Position numbers and translations under genes: made by a program. The notes beneath the pieces are model-generated. The model was not told where the DNA came from. It ran no database searches and saw nothing but the letters and a program-made list of their open reading frames with translations. From the NCBI GenBank assembly GCA_047602055.1, contig JASGIG010000001.1, forward strand, positions 1,674,001-1,738,000: a DNA stretch of 64,000 nucleotides. Direction: 5' to 3'. This stretch comes from JAODBQ01 sp047602055 (GTDB lineage Bacteria; Actinomycetota; Acidimicrobiia; Acidimicrobiales; Ilumatobacteraceae). This document shows, one piece after another, positions 33,434-40,988 of the stretch. The stretch's first letter is position 1; every line of letters starts with the position of its first letter.

Positions 33434-34321
33434 GTGACGGACTTCGAGCGCACGCCGGGCGGAGCGATCCTGATGGACGGCATCCGGCTGCGCGACGAGA
33501 TCGTCGCCGGGCTGCGGGCCACGATCGAGGCTGCCGGCTCGCCGCCGGTCTGCCTGGCGACGGTGCTGGTCGGCGACGACCGGCCGAGCCACAGCTACGT
33601 GCGGATGAAGCACGAGCGCGCCGCGCTGGCCGGCATGGTCAGCCGCAACGAGACGCTGCCGGCGACGGCGACGCAGGCCGAGGTCGAGGCGCTCGTCCAG
33701 TCGCTCGTCGACGACCCGAGCGTGCACGGGATGCTCGTCCAGCTGCCCCTGCCGGCCGGTCTCGACGAGGATGCGGTGATCGGGTTGATCCCCGCCGAGC
33801 AGGACGTCGACGGGCTGACCATCGCCTCGCTCGGCCGTCTCGTTCGCGGCGAGCCCGGGCTGGTCGGGTGCACGCCGACGGGCGTGATGCGCCTGCTGGA
33901 GCGCTACGGCGTGGCCACGTCCGGGGCGCGGGCCGTCGTGGTGGGACGCTCGACGCTGGTCGGGCTGCCGCTGTCGCTGCTGCTGGCCCGCAAGGGCACC
34001 GACGCCACGGTGACCATCGCCCACAGCCGCACGCCCGACCTCGTGTCGCTGTGCCGCGAGGCCGACATCGTCGTCGGCGCCGCCGGTCAGGCCGGGATGA
34101 TCACCGCGGCGCACGTCAAGCCGGGCGCGGCGGTGATCGACGTCGGCGTGTCGCGCACGGCGGCGGGCATCGCCGGTGACGTCGCCTTCGACGAGGTCCA
34201 GGCCGTCGCCGGGGCGATCACCCCGAACCCTCGCGGCACCGGCCCGATGACGGTCGCCTGCCTGCTGGAGAACACGCTCGCCGCGGCACGGCTCCAGGGA
34301 GCGTTCAGCGACTCGGTGTGA
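33434..34321 (+). CDS. folD: Bifunctional methylenetetrahydrofolate dehydrogenase/cyclohydrolase
   Basis: A 295-residue enzyme interconverting 5,10-methylene-, methenyl- and 10-formyl-THF with NADP. SHSYVRMKHERAALAGM holds the catalytic Lys of the YxxxK motif, GMLVQLPLPAGLD is the folate-loop motif, VVVGRSTLVGLPLSLLLARK is the dinucleotide-binding block and NPRGTGPMTVACLLENT the C-terminal signature. An N-terminal extension of about 13 residues (TDFERTPGGAILMDG) precedes the usual start. The second Met at residue 14 is therefore an alternative start, but the promoter spacing favours GTG 33434. Confidence 0.94.
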   Translation: MTDFERTPGGAILMDGIRLRDEIVAGLRATIEAAGSPPVCLATVLVGDDRPSHSYVRMKHERAALAGMVSRNETLPATATQAEVEALVQSLVDDPSVHGMLVQLPLPAGLDEDAVIGLIPAEQDVDGLTIASLGRLVRGEPGLVGCTPTGVMRLLERYGVATSGARAVVVGRSTLVGLPLSLLLARKGTDATVTIAHSRTPDLVSLCREADIVVGAAGQAGMITAAHVKPGAAVIDVGVSRTAAGIAGDVAFDEVQAVAGAITPNPRGTGPMTVACLLENTLAAARLQGAFSDSV

Positions 34322-34349
34322 CCGTGCGTTCCCGGGGTAGAACTCGGTC

Positions 34350-34640
34350 ATGAGCGATGAGCAGGCTGGCGCCGAGAGCGTCGACGAGGAGATGGTCGGC
34401 ACCGACGCGGTGACCAGCGACGAGGAGGGCGCGTTCGGCGACGCGCCGGACCGTCCCGTCGGCATCCCGTTCGCCGACGCCGACGTCACCGACGAATCGC
34501 TCGCCGAGCGCGCCGCCCGCGAGGTGCCCGAGGTGGAGGACGACCCCGACGTGCTCCTGCGCCTCGTCGAGCCCGACGTCCTCGTCGACAGCGACCTCCT
34601 CGAGCAGATCGACGACGAAGGCGACCTCGCCGAGCCGTGA
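34350..34640 (+). CDS. Small acidic protein of unknown function
   Basis: A 96-residue, strongly acidic, probably unstructured protein (for example EVPEVEDDPDVLLRLVEPDV and EQIDDEGDLAEP) with no hydrophobic segment and no Cys. It follows folD by 28 nt. A TAGAAC sequence lies 6 nt upstream of the ATG (34338-34343) and may be its own -10. I do not recognise the family. Codon use (third-position G/C) is like the neighbours, which supports a real gene. Confidence 0.6.
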   Translation: MSDEQAGAESVDEEMVGTDAVTSDEEGAFGDAPDRPVGIPFADADVTDESLAERAAREVPEVEDDPDVLLRLVEPDVLVDSDLLEQIDDEGDLAEP

Positions 34641-34735
34641 TGTTCGTGCTCCGGTCGGGGTGGACCCCCTCCCTGCGCCTGCCGTGCTCGCCGCCTCCGC
34701 TGCGCTTCGGCGCTCGCCGCGTCCTGGATCGCTGC
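34641..34735. repeat. Dispersed gene-end repeat family 3, plus-strand copy
   Basis: It starts directly at the stop codon of the acidic protein: TGTTCGTGCTCCGGTCGG, then CTGCGCCTGCCGTGCTCG, CGCTGCGCTTCGGCGCTC and GTCCTGGATCG. The order is the same as at 12573 and, inverted, 49587. Confidence 0.75.
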
Positions 34736-34748
34736 TGAGCACTGCGGC

Positions 34749-35111
34749 TCACCTCACTGGGCCTCGGAGCCAGTGGACGGCGTCGGTGAAGGAGTCGTGG
34801 CGGGCGAGGAGGTCCGCGAGGTCGGTGACGAAGCGCCCGGTCTCGCCGTGGTGGCGCGGGCGGCTGCGGTCCGACGTGAAGATCAGGCCGGCATGTGTGC
34901 GGTGTTCGCTGGTCCAGCGGCGGGCGATGGCCGCGAAGTCGGCGACGTTGTTGGTGAGCAGGGCGCGTCCTTCGGCGGTGCAGGTGTCGAGCAGTTCGGC
35001 ATCGTCGAGCGTCTGCCAGCCGCATTCGACGGCGGCGACGACGTCGTAGCCGAGATCACGGAGGCCTTGGGCGATCGCCGGGGCGTAGTGGTGGTCGAGC
35101 GCCAGCTTCAC
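34749..35111 (-). CDS. DUF5615 PIN-like toxin
   Basis: A 120-residue PIN-like (Mut7-C type) protein. KLALDHHYAPAIAQGLRDLG supplies the first Asp, LDDAELLDTCTAEGRALLTN is the middle block with conserved Asp, and NVADFAAIARRW follows. DUF5615 proteins pair with DUF433 antitoxins, exactly as here: the GTG start overlaps the DUF433 stop by 4 nt. Ribonuclease activity is inferred from the fold. Confidence 0.85.
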   Translation of the reverse strand: MKLALDHHYAPAIAQGLRDLGYDVVAAVECGWQTLDDAELLDTCTAEGRALLTNNVADFAAIARRWTSEHRTHAGLIFTSDRSRPRHHGETGRFVTDLADLLARHDSFTDAVHWLRGPVR

Positions 35112-35533
35112 GCCAGGAGCGCTTGCTCGCGCTCCCAGCGCTGGCGTTCGGCATCTTCGACCGCGTCGGCCCACGCCTGGTCGGCGTCGATCTCGGCGCG
35201 GTAGTCGGCGTAGTACGACAGTGCGGCGCGCACGAGGGCGGGGGAGATCGACAGGTAGGTCGCCGTCTCGTTCACGTCGCGGCCGGACGACGTGAACGTG
35301 GCGACGACCTGGCGCACGAGCAGGCGCGTGCCGGCGAGCGCCGGCTCGCGCCGCCCGGCGGCGCCGCTGCGGAACCGGATGGCGGGGTGAGCCTCGGTGC
35401 GCAGGCCTTCGCCGAGCACCCGGTCGGCGATGCTGTTGCGGCTCTCCGTGGAGTGTCGGGCGACCTGGTCGAGCAGGTCGCTGGTCGACCGGGTGAGCCG
35501 GAACGTCCGCTGCACCGAGCCCTGTGATTCCAT
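35108..35533 (-). CDS. DUF433 antitoxin with N-terminal ribbon-like region
   Basis: A 141-residue protein. The N-terminal 50 residues (QRTFRLTRSTSDLLDQVARH) look like an arc/ribbon-type DNA-binding segment. The C-terminal part has the DUF433 pattern AGTRLLVRQVVATFTSSGRD and SISPALVRAALSYYADYRAE. ATG 35533 is chosen over an in-frame ATG three codons upstream because it lies 7 nt after TACATT. It is the first gene of the pair. Confidence 0.85.
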   Translation of the reverse strand: MESQGSVQRTFRLTRSTSDLLDQVARHSTESRNSIADRVLGEGLRTEAHPAIRFRSGAAGRREPALAGTRLLVRQVVATFTSSGRDVNETATYLSISPALVRAALSYYADYRAEIDADQAWADAVEDAERQRWEREQALLA

Positions 35534-35540
35534 GTACGAC

Positions 35541-35546
35541 AATGTA
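35541..35546 (-). promoter_or_regulatory. -10 box of the DUF433/DUF5615 pair (leaderless)
   Basis: Minus-strand TACATT ends 7 nt before the ATG at 35533. Confidence 0.55.
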
Positions 35547-35554
35547 GTCGTGAT

Positions 35555-36208
35555 TCAGCCGTCGAGGAGGCGGCGTTGGATCGGGGCGGGGAAGCGGACG
35601 CTGTGGCGGGTGTCGCCGAACAGGTCGCGCAACGTCGACAGCTGACGTTCGAGGGAGCGCCGAGCGGACGTCGACACGTCCTCGAGCAGCGCGTGGGCGA
35701 GGGTGCCGTCCTTGCGCTGGACCCATGCGCCGACGATCTCGCCGTCGACCCACAGCGTCGGGCCGGCGTTGCCGCTGCGGTCGAACACGTCGCCGCCGTG
35801 GGCGCCGAGGCACCACGAGCGGGCCACCGGCGGCGTCATCACCCACAACGTGCGGCGCATGGCGTGGTGGCGCACCACCGAGTGCTCGTGGCACAGGGCG
35901 GCGTCGACCGCCTCCAGCGACGGATGGGCCATGCGCGCCCATGCCGACAGGTGCACCGTCACCGGATCGGAGGAGTGCAGGGCGACCCCCGCATCGGCGA
36001 TGGGCGCGACGTCATCGACCTGTGTCCCCGGCGCCAGCAGGTGCCGGCGCGCCAGTCGGGCGCGGCGCTCGGCGACGGTGACGACACGCACGCCGTCGAT
36101 GCTGGCACGCAGCCGGTCGTGGGTGCGGGGCCGGGCCGCTGGGGTGCTGACGCCGGCGCCCCCCTGTACGCACGTCTGCAGGCGACATCGTCGGGCGCCA
36201 GCAGCCAT
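35555..36208 (-). CDS. Shortened AlkZ/winged-helix DNA glycosylase-like protein
   Basis: The 217 residues resemble the ends of AlkZ-type (HTH_42) proteins, normally about 360-390 residues. The first part has VVTVAERRARLARRHLLAPG, SDPVTVHLSAWARMAHPSLE and RRTLWVMTPPVA. The text then jumps to the C-terminal landmark FDRSGNAGPTLWVDGEIVGA and WVQRKDGTLAHALLEDV. The central winged-helix repeats, where the QxQ/QxD catalytic motif should be, are missing, but the frame is intact. It is probably an internally deleted, inactive version. The start is uncertain; GTG codons before VRVVTV would give a more family-like N terminus. Confidence 0.65.
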   Translation of the reverse strand: MAAGARRCRLQTCVQGGAGVSTPAARPRTHDRLRASIDGVRVVTVAERRARLARRHLLAPGTQVDDVAPIADAGVALHSSDPVTVHLSAWARMAHPSLEAVDAALCHEHSVVRHHAMRRTLWVMTPPVARSWCLGAHGGDVFDRSGNAGPTLWVDGEIVGAWVQRKDGTLAHALLEDVSTSARRSLERQLSTLRDLFGDTRHSVRFPAPIQRRLLDG

Positions 36209-36254
36209 GAGGCCGCGCTCGGCGTGGCGTGACGTTGCCGGTGACGTCGCGCCG

Positions 36255-36788
36255 CTACTGCACCCGCCAGCGCAGGCGGCCCTCGGCGCGGGCGGCGAGG
36301 ATCAGGTCGGCGACGGCTGACGCGTCGGTGGTGGGATCGTCGACGACGTGCCGGGGGTCCGTGGCGGCGACTCGGAACTGCTCGTGCATGTGGCGCGTCG
36401 CCGGCTCGTCGGTGAACCCGTGGTTGCGGCGCTCGGCGACACGGCGTACGCACACGTCGACCGGCGGCACGATCACCGCGTAGTCCGCCTCCGCCAAGCC
36501 GGCCGCGGCGAGGAACTCGTCGAGGAACCACGGGCCGAGCACGCCGTCGTACACGGTGTTGAAGGACGCCGCGAACCGTCCGGTCGTGGCCCCGGCTGCG
36601 GCGGTGACCGCCTCGTTCTGTGGGTGCGCGGCCGGCAGCCACGGATCGATCGCGCCGGCGCGCAGGAACGCGAAGAACGCGTCGCCCTCCACCAGCACGG
36701 TCGGGGCGGGCAGCCGCGCGGCCACGAGCTCGGCGACGGTGGACTTGCCGGCGCCCGGTGGCCCGGTGACGATCAGCAGGGGTTCCAC
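36255..36788 (-). CDS. P-loop kinase-like ATPase (AAA_33 type)
   Basis: A 177-residue nucleotide-binding protein resembling small-molecule or zeta-toxin-like kinases. The Walker A motif LIVTGPPGAGKSTVAELVAA lies at the N terminus, then LVEGDAFFAFL (a conserved Asp for substrate), and VPPVDVCVRRVAERRNHGFT like the lid region of this family. The substrate is unknown. It is adjacent to, but 47 nt from, the AlkZ-like gene, both minus strand. No antitoxin is evident. Confidence 0.8.
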   Translation of the reverse strand: MEPLLIVTGPPGAGKSTVAELVAARLPAPTVLVEGDAFFAFLRAGAIDPWLPAAHPQNEAVTAAAGATTGRFAASFNTVYDGVLGPWFLDEFLAAAGLAEADYAVIVPPVDVCVRRVAERRNHGFTDEPATRHMHEQFRVAATDPRHVVDDPTTDASAVADLILAARAEGRLRWRVQ

Positions 36789-36824
36789 GCCCCGATCCTG
36801 TCAGGGCGGCGCGTCCGATCGAGG

Positions 36825-36854
36825 TTGCGATGCCCGCATCGCCGATGGCAGAAT
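36825..36854 (+). promoter_or_regulatory. Promoter of the ilvBNC leader
   Basis: TTGCGA (36825-36830) and CAGAAT (36849-36854) are separated by 18 bp; the -10 ends 8 nt before the leader-peptide ATG at 36863. Confidence 0.6.
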
Positions 36855-36862
36855 CGTCGGCG

Positions 36863-36904
36863 ATGCGTACCCGCCCGACCACCAAGCTCGTACTCATCGA
36901 CTAG
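36863..36904 (+). CDS. ilvB leader peptide (branched-chain amino acid attenuator)
   Basis: This 13-codon ORF reads MRTRPTTKLVLID and stops at TAG 36904, too short for a normal gene. Four consecutive codons are Leu-Val-Leu-Ile, the three end products of the pathway. It is followed by a potential pause hairpin (GACGCAC 36904-36910 with GTGCGTC 36925-36931) and a terminator hairpin ahead of ilvB. Ribosome stalling at the regulatory codons when charged tRNAs are scarce would favour read-through. Confidence 0.8.
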   Translation: MRTRPTTKLVLID

Positions 36905-36934
36905 ACGCACGTCCACATCTGCGCGTGCGTCCCT

Positions 36935-36965
36935 GGCCTCCCTGACGGGAGGCCGTTGCAGTTTT
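36935..36965 (+). terminator. Attenuator terminator before ilvB
   Basis: GGCCTCCC (36935-36942), loop TGAC, GGGAGGCC (36947-36954), then GTTGCAGTTTTC. The 8-bp perfect stem and T-rich tail give an intrinsic terminator located 45 nt before the ilvB start and 30 nt after the leader stop. Confidence 0.8.
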
Positions 36966-37009
36966 CGGGGCCAAGTTCGTCGCAGACGCCACCACACGGA
37001 GCACCACCC

Positions 37010-38758
37010 ATGAAGATCACCGGGGCACAGGCCCTGATCAAAGCGCTGGAGATGGAGGGGACCGAGGTCATGTTCGGCCTCCCCGGCGGTTGCATCCTGC
37101 CGGCGTACGACCCGTTGCTCGACAGCAGCATCCGCCACATCCTCGTGCGCCACGAGCAGGGCGCCGGCCACATGGCCGAGGGCTACGCCCACGTCACCGG
37201 CCGGCCCGGCGTGGCCATGGTCACCAGTGGCCCGGCCGCCACGAACATGGTCACCCCGCTGATGGACGCGTACATGGACTCGATCCCGATGGTCGCGATC
37301 ACCGGGCAGGTGTCGACGTTCGCGATCGGCACGGATGCGTTCCAGGAGTGCGACACGATCGGCATCACCCGCTCGGTCACCAAGCACAACGAGCTGATCA
37401 TGACCGCCCAGGACGTGCCGCTGGCCGTGCGCCAGGCGTTCCACATCGCCACCACCGGGCGCCCCGGCCCGACGCTGATCGACGTCCCCAAGGACGTCCT
37501 GACCAACACGATGGAGTGGCACTGGCCATCCGACGAGGAGGTCGCCGACAGCCTCCCCGGCTACCGCCCGAACACCAAGGGCCACCCGCGGATGATCCGC
37601 GAGGCCGCCAAGCTGATCATGGCCAGTGAGCGACCGGTCCTCTACGTCGGGGGCGGCATCCTCAAGGCTCACGCCGCCGAGGCGCTGCGCGAGCTGGCCG
37701 AGATGACCGGCATCCACGTCGTCACCACGCTGATGGCTCGCGGCGCGTTCCCCGACGACCACCCGCTGTGCCTCGGCATGCCCGGCATGCACGGCAACGC
37801 CACGGCCATCACCGCGCTGCAGAAGGCCGACCTGCTGATCACCCTCGGGGCCCGCTTCGACGACCGGATCACCGGCAAGCTGTCGACGTTCGCCCCCGAG
37901 GCCAAGATCATCCACGTCGACATCGACCCCGCCGAGCAGGGCAAGGTCCGCCGTCCGGACGTGCCGATCGTCGGCGACTGCCGCCAGGTGATCACCGAGA
38001 TCATCAAGGCGATCAGCGCGCTGCGCGACAGCGGTGTGGAGCAGGCCGACACCGGCGCGTGGAAGAGCCGGATCAGCGGGTGGCGCGAGCAGTTCCCGCT
38101 GACCTACGAGCAGTCCGAGCCCGGCGAGGCGCTCAAGCCGCAGTACTGCCTGGAGCAGCTGCGCGACAACGCGCCGGAGGGCACGATCCTCGTCAGCGGC
38201 GTCGGCCAGCACCAGATGTGGAGCAGCCAGTACTGGCGGTTCAACGAGCCGTACACGTGGGTCAACTCCGGCGGCCTCGGCACGATGGGCTTCAGCGTGC
38301 CGGCGGCGATCGGCGCCAAGGTCGGCCGCCCGGACCGCACGGTGTGGGCGATCGACGGCGACGGCTGCTTCCAGATGACCGCCCAGGAGCTGGTCACCGC
38401 CTCCGTCGAGCGCATCCCGATCAAGGTCGGGATCCTCAACAACAGCTACCTCGGCATGGTCCGCCAGTGGCAGGAGATGTTCTACGACGAGCGCTACTCC
38501 GAGGTGTACCTGTCGCCGGAGCTGCCGGACTTCGTCAAGTGGGCCGAGGCGATGGGGTGCGTCGGGATCCGCGTCGACAGCCCCGAGGAAGTGCAGCCGG
38601 CCATCGACAAGGCCAACTCCGTGGACGACCGCCCCGTCGTCGTCGACTTCCGCGTCGACGCCCGCGAGAAGGTCTTCCCGATGGTCCCCGCGGGGTTCAG
38701 CAACGACGATCTCGTCCTGCCCGACAGTCAGCAATCGAACAGAGAGTTCCTCCGATGA
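37010..38758 (+). CDS. ilvB: Acetolactate synthase large (catalytic) subunit
   Basis: A 582-residue ThDP enzyme forming 2-acetolactate or 2-aceto-2-hydroxybutyrate. The start MKITGAQALIKALEMEGTEV and MFGLPGGCILPAYDPL, the catalytic Glu in VRHEQGAGHMAEGYAHVTGR, FQECDTIGITRSVTKHN, and the ThDP motif VWAIDGDGCFQMTAQELVTA with NNSYLGMVRQWQEMFY are diagnostic. ATG 37010 fits the family start; the frame is open up to 36956 but includes the attenuator. It is the first gene of ilvB-ORF47-ilvN-ilvC and ends with a 4-nt overlap. Confidence 0.97.
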   Translation: MKITGAQALIKALEMEGTEVMFGLPGGCILPAYDPLLDSSIRHILVRHEQGAGHMAEGYAHVTGRPGVAMVTSGPAATNMVTPLMDAYMDSIPMVAITGQVSTFAIGTDAFQECDTIGITRSVTKHNELIMTAQDVPLAVRQAFHIATTGRPGPTLIDVPKDVLTNTMEWHWPSDEEVADSLPGYRPNTKGHPRMIREAAKLIMASERPVLYVGGGILKAHAAEALRELAEMTGIHVVTTLMARGAFPDDHPLCLGMPGMHGNATAITALQKADLLITLGARFDDRITGKLSTFAPEAKIIHVDIDPAEQGKVRRPDVPIVGDCRQVITEIIKAISALRDSGVEQADTGAWKSRISGWREQFPLTYEQSEPGEALKPQYCLEQLRDNAPEGTILVSGVGQHQMWSSQYWRFNEPYTWVNSGGLGTMGFSVPAAIGAKVGRPDRTVWAIDGDGCFQMTAQELVTASVERIPIKVGILNNSYLGMVRQWQEMFYDERYSEVYLSPELPDFVKWAEAMGCVGIRVDSPEEVQPAIDKANSVDDRPVVVDFRVDAREKVFPMVPAGFSNDDLVLPDSQQSNREFLR

Positions 38759-38898
38759 GCACCAGCCCCAGCCCGAGCCCCGTCCCCGGGTACGTCCAGC
38801 GCATGTCGCCGACCGTCGCCGTCGCTCTCAGCGAGCAGCGCATCCGCGGCGAGAAGCCCTCGAAGCCGGGCGAGTCGAAGGCGAGCACGAACCAATGA
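38755..38898 (+). CDS. 47-residue conserved-context ORF between ilvB and ilvN
   Basis: A small protein starting MSTSPSPSPVPGYVQRMSPT, with a Ser-Pro repeat at the N terminus, a short amphipathic VAVALSEQRIRGEK and a charged tail ending ESKASTNQ. Its start overlaps the ilvB stop by 4 nt (ATGA) and its stop overlaps the ilvN start by 4 nt (ATGA), so it is translationally coupled on both sides like a real operon member. It has no hydrophobic segment or known domain that I recognise. A role in holding or tuning the two acetolactate synthase subunits is a guess from position alone. Confidence 0.65.
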   Translation: MSTSPSPSPVPGYVQRMSPTVAVALSEQRIRGEKPSKPGESKASTNQ

Positions 38899-39434
38899 GC
38901 ATCACCGTCGAGAACCACCACATCCTCAGCGTCCTCGTCCAGAACCGTCCAGGCGTGCTCGCCCGCGTGGCCGGGCTGTTCGCCCGCCGCGGCTTCAACA
39001 TCTACTCGCTGGCCGTCGCCCCGGCCGAGGACGACGGGTTCAGCCGCATCACGATCTGCGTGGACGTCGAGGAGACGCCGCTCGAGCAGGTGGTCAAGCA
39101 ACTGTTCAAGCTGATCGAGGTCGTCAAGATCTCCGAGCTGGACCCGCGCCGCTCCGTCGAGCGCGAGCTGCTGCTGGCCACGGTGCGCGCCGCCGAGGAG
39201 GACCGCCACTCCGTGGTGGAGCTGGTCAACATCTTCGAGGGCAAGATCCTCGCCGTCGGCATCGACGCCGTCACCGTGAGCTTGGAGGGCCATCCCGACA
39301 AGCTCGACGATTTCGAGGACCTCCTGGCAGGCTATGGGATCCTCGAACTGCAGCGCACCGGACGGGTGGCGCTGCCCAAGCTCGATCGCACGGCACGGCT
39401 GCGCGCCGTGTCCAACAAGGGAAAGGCTGGCTGA
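38895..39434 (+). CDS. ilvN: Acetolactate synthase small (regulatory) subunit
   Basis: A 179-residue subunit that stimulates the catalytic subunit and confers valine feedback inhibition. The ACT domain HHILSVLVQNRPGVLARVAG, then LFARRGFNIYSLAVAPAEDD, is at the N terminus. RELLLATVRAAEEDRHSVVE and VTVSLEGHPDKLDDFEDLLA are the second domain, and GILELQRTGRVAL the usual end. It overlaps the 47-residue ORF by 4 nt and abuts ilvC directly with no gap. Confidence 0.97.
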   Translation: MSITVENHHILSVLVQNRPGVLARVAGLFARRGFNIYSLAVAPAEDDGFSRITICVDVEETPLEQVVKQLFKLIEVVKISELDPRRSVERELLLATVRAAEEDRHSVVELVNIFEGKILAVGIDAVTVSLEGHPDKLDDFEDLLAGYGILELQRTGRVALPKLDRTARLRAVSNKGKAG

Positions 39435-40463
39435 ATGGCCGCGAAGATGTACTACGAGGCGGACGCCGATCCGTCGATCATCCGGGGTCGCAAGGTGGCG
39501 ATCATCGGCTACGGCAGCCAGGGCCACGCCCACGCGCTGAACCTCAAGGAGAGCGGCGTCGACGTGGTCGTCGGCCTGCGCGAGGGCTCGTCGTCGAAGG
39601 CCAAGGCGGAGGCTGCCGGCCTGACGGTGATGTCGATCGGCGACGCCGCCAAGTGGGCGAACGTGATCATGCTGACCATGCCCGACACCGAGCAGAAGGC
39701 GACGTACGAGGAGTTCGTCAAGCCGCACATGCGCAAGGGCAAGGCGCTGGCGTTCGCCCACGGCTTCAACATCCGCTTCAAGCGGATCCGCCCGCCCAAG
39801 ACCGTCGACGTGATCATGATCGCCCCGAAGGGCCCGGGCCACCTCGTGCGCCGCACGTACACCGAGGGCGGCGGCGTGCCGTGCCTGATCGCCGTCCACC
39901 AGGACGCCACCGGTCAGGCGCACGCCCTGGCGCTGAGCTACGCCGAGGCGATCGGCGGCGCCCGTGCCGGGGTGATCGAGACGACGTTCTCCGAGGAGAC
40001 CGAAACCGACCTGTTCGGCGAGCAGGCCGTGCTGTGCGGTGGCCTGGCGGCGCTGATCCAGGCCGGGTTCGACACGCTCGTCGACGCCGGCTACCAGCCG
40101 GAGATGGCCTACTTCGAGTGCCTCCACGAGGTGAAGCTGATCGTCGACCTGATCTACGAGGAGGGCATCACCGGGATGCGCTACTCGATCAGCGACACGG
40201 CCGAGTACGGCGACGTGACCCGCGGTCCGCGGATCGTCAACGACCGCACCCGCAAGGAGATGCAGAAGATCCTCAAGGAGATCCAGTCCGGCAAGTTCGC
40301 CAAGGAGTGGGTGGCCGAGAGCGAGTCCGGACGCGAGCACTTCAACCAGCTGCGCAAGGAAGGCGCCACGCACCCGATCGAAGAGGTCGGCACGAAGCTG
40401 CGCGGCATGATGCCGTTCCTCGGTGCCGGCAAGCAGAAGCTCGCCGACGTCAGCGGCGGCTGA
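39435..40463 (+). CDS. ilvC: Ketol-acid reductoisomerase (class I)
   Basis: A 342-residue NADPH-dependent enzyme that isomerises and reduces acetolactate to dihydroxyisovalerate. IIGYGSQGHAHALNLKESGV is the Rossmann motif of class I KARI; the loop GLREGSSSKAKAEAAG carries Ser and Lys residues expected for NADPH preference. TFSEETETDLFGEQAVLCGG and FECLHEVKLIVDLIYEEGI contain the Mg-binding Asp and Glu residues. The length is the short bacterial form. It is the last gene of the operon, followed by a perfect hairpin. Confidence 0.97.
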   Translation: MAAKMYYEADADPSIIRGRKVAIIGYGSQGHAHALNLKESGVDVVVGLREGSSSKAKAEAAGLTVMSIGDAAKWANVIMLTMPDTEQKATYEEFVKPHMRKGKALAFAHGFNIRFKRIRPPKTVDVIMIAPKGPGHLVRRTYTEGGGVPCLIAVHQDATGQAHALALSYAEAIGGARAGVIETTFSEETETDLFGEQAVLCGGLAALIQAGFDTLVDAGYQPEMAYFECLHEVKLIVDLIYEEGITGMRYSISDTAEYGDVTRGPRIVNDRTRKEMQKILKEIQSGKFAKEWVAESESGREHFNQLRKEGATHPIEEVGTKLRGMMPFLGAGKQKLADVSGG

Positions 40464-40490
40464 CAACTCGTACGTTGCTGATCTTCGTGA

Positions 40491-40529
40491 GATGAGTGAT
40501 GAGCCGGACACTCCGGCTCATCACTCATC
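40491..40529. terminator. Perfect 17-bp hairpin ending the ilv operon
   Basis: GATGAGTGATGAGCCGG, loop ACACT, CCGGCTCATCACTCATC with no mismatch, 27 nt after the ilvC stop. The right arm also contains the last two codons and the stop of the convergent nucleotidyltransferase gene, so it can terminate from both directions. Confidence 0.75.
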
Positions 40530-40988
40530 GCCGCGTTGGTTGGTCTCGAGTCGGGCGACGTCGGCGAGGTCCTGCGGCCGGCCGGCGGCGCGTTTGTTGG
40601 CGATCAGATCGTCGCGGCTGATGACAGGAAGGTCGTGACCGTCGGCCTCGACGATGATTCGCCGTGTCCACGCATCCTCGAACTCGACGCCGTCGATGGA
40701 CGTGAGCACGTCGATGCGATGCGGCGGGTAGCCCAATTGGACGACGCGGTCCGGCTGGTCGAAGTCGGCTGCCGTCAGGCCGAGGCCACCAAAGCCGAAC
40801 GCCTCGAGCGCGGCGACGACCCGCTCGGCATTCGAGGCATCCAGCCAGATCCATGCGTCGAAGTCGCCGGTCGCTCGTGGAAGCCCATGGGCGGCGAGTG
40901 CGTAGCCACCGACGAGCAAGAAGCGCACGTCATGCGCGACGAACGACTCGACAAACTCGCTGAAGTCGGGATCCAGTTGCAGTGTCAT
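40521..40988 (-). CDS. Nucleotidyltransferase-fold protein (AbiEii/DUF6036-like)
   Basis: A 155-residue protein. RFLLVGGYALAAHGLPRATG then DFDAWIWLDASNAERVVAAL is the nucleotidyltransferase-superfamily motif GGxAlxxHGxxRxTxDxDxw. FGFGGLGLTAADFDQPDRVV, HRIDVLTSIDGVEFEDAWTR and ISRDDLIANKRAAGRPQDLA follow the family. Such proteins occur as toxin-like partners of small upstream proteins; here the partner starts at 41148 and overlaps this gene by 59 nt. Its activity is inferred, not shown. Confidence 0.82.
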   Translation of the reverse strand: MTLQLDPDFSEFVESFVAHDVRFLLVGGYALAAHGLPRATGDFDAWIWLDASNAERVVAALEAFGFGGLGLTAADFDQPDRVVQLGYPPHRIDVLTSIDGVEFEDAWTRRIIVEADGHDLPVISRDDLIANKRAAGRPQDLADVARLETNQRGDE

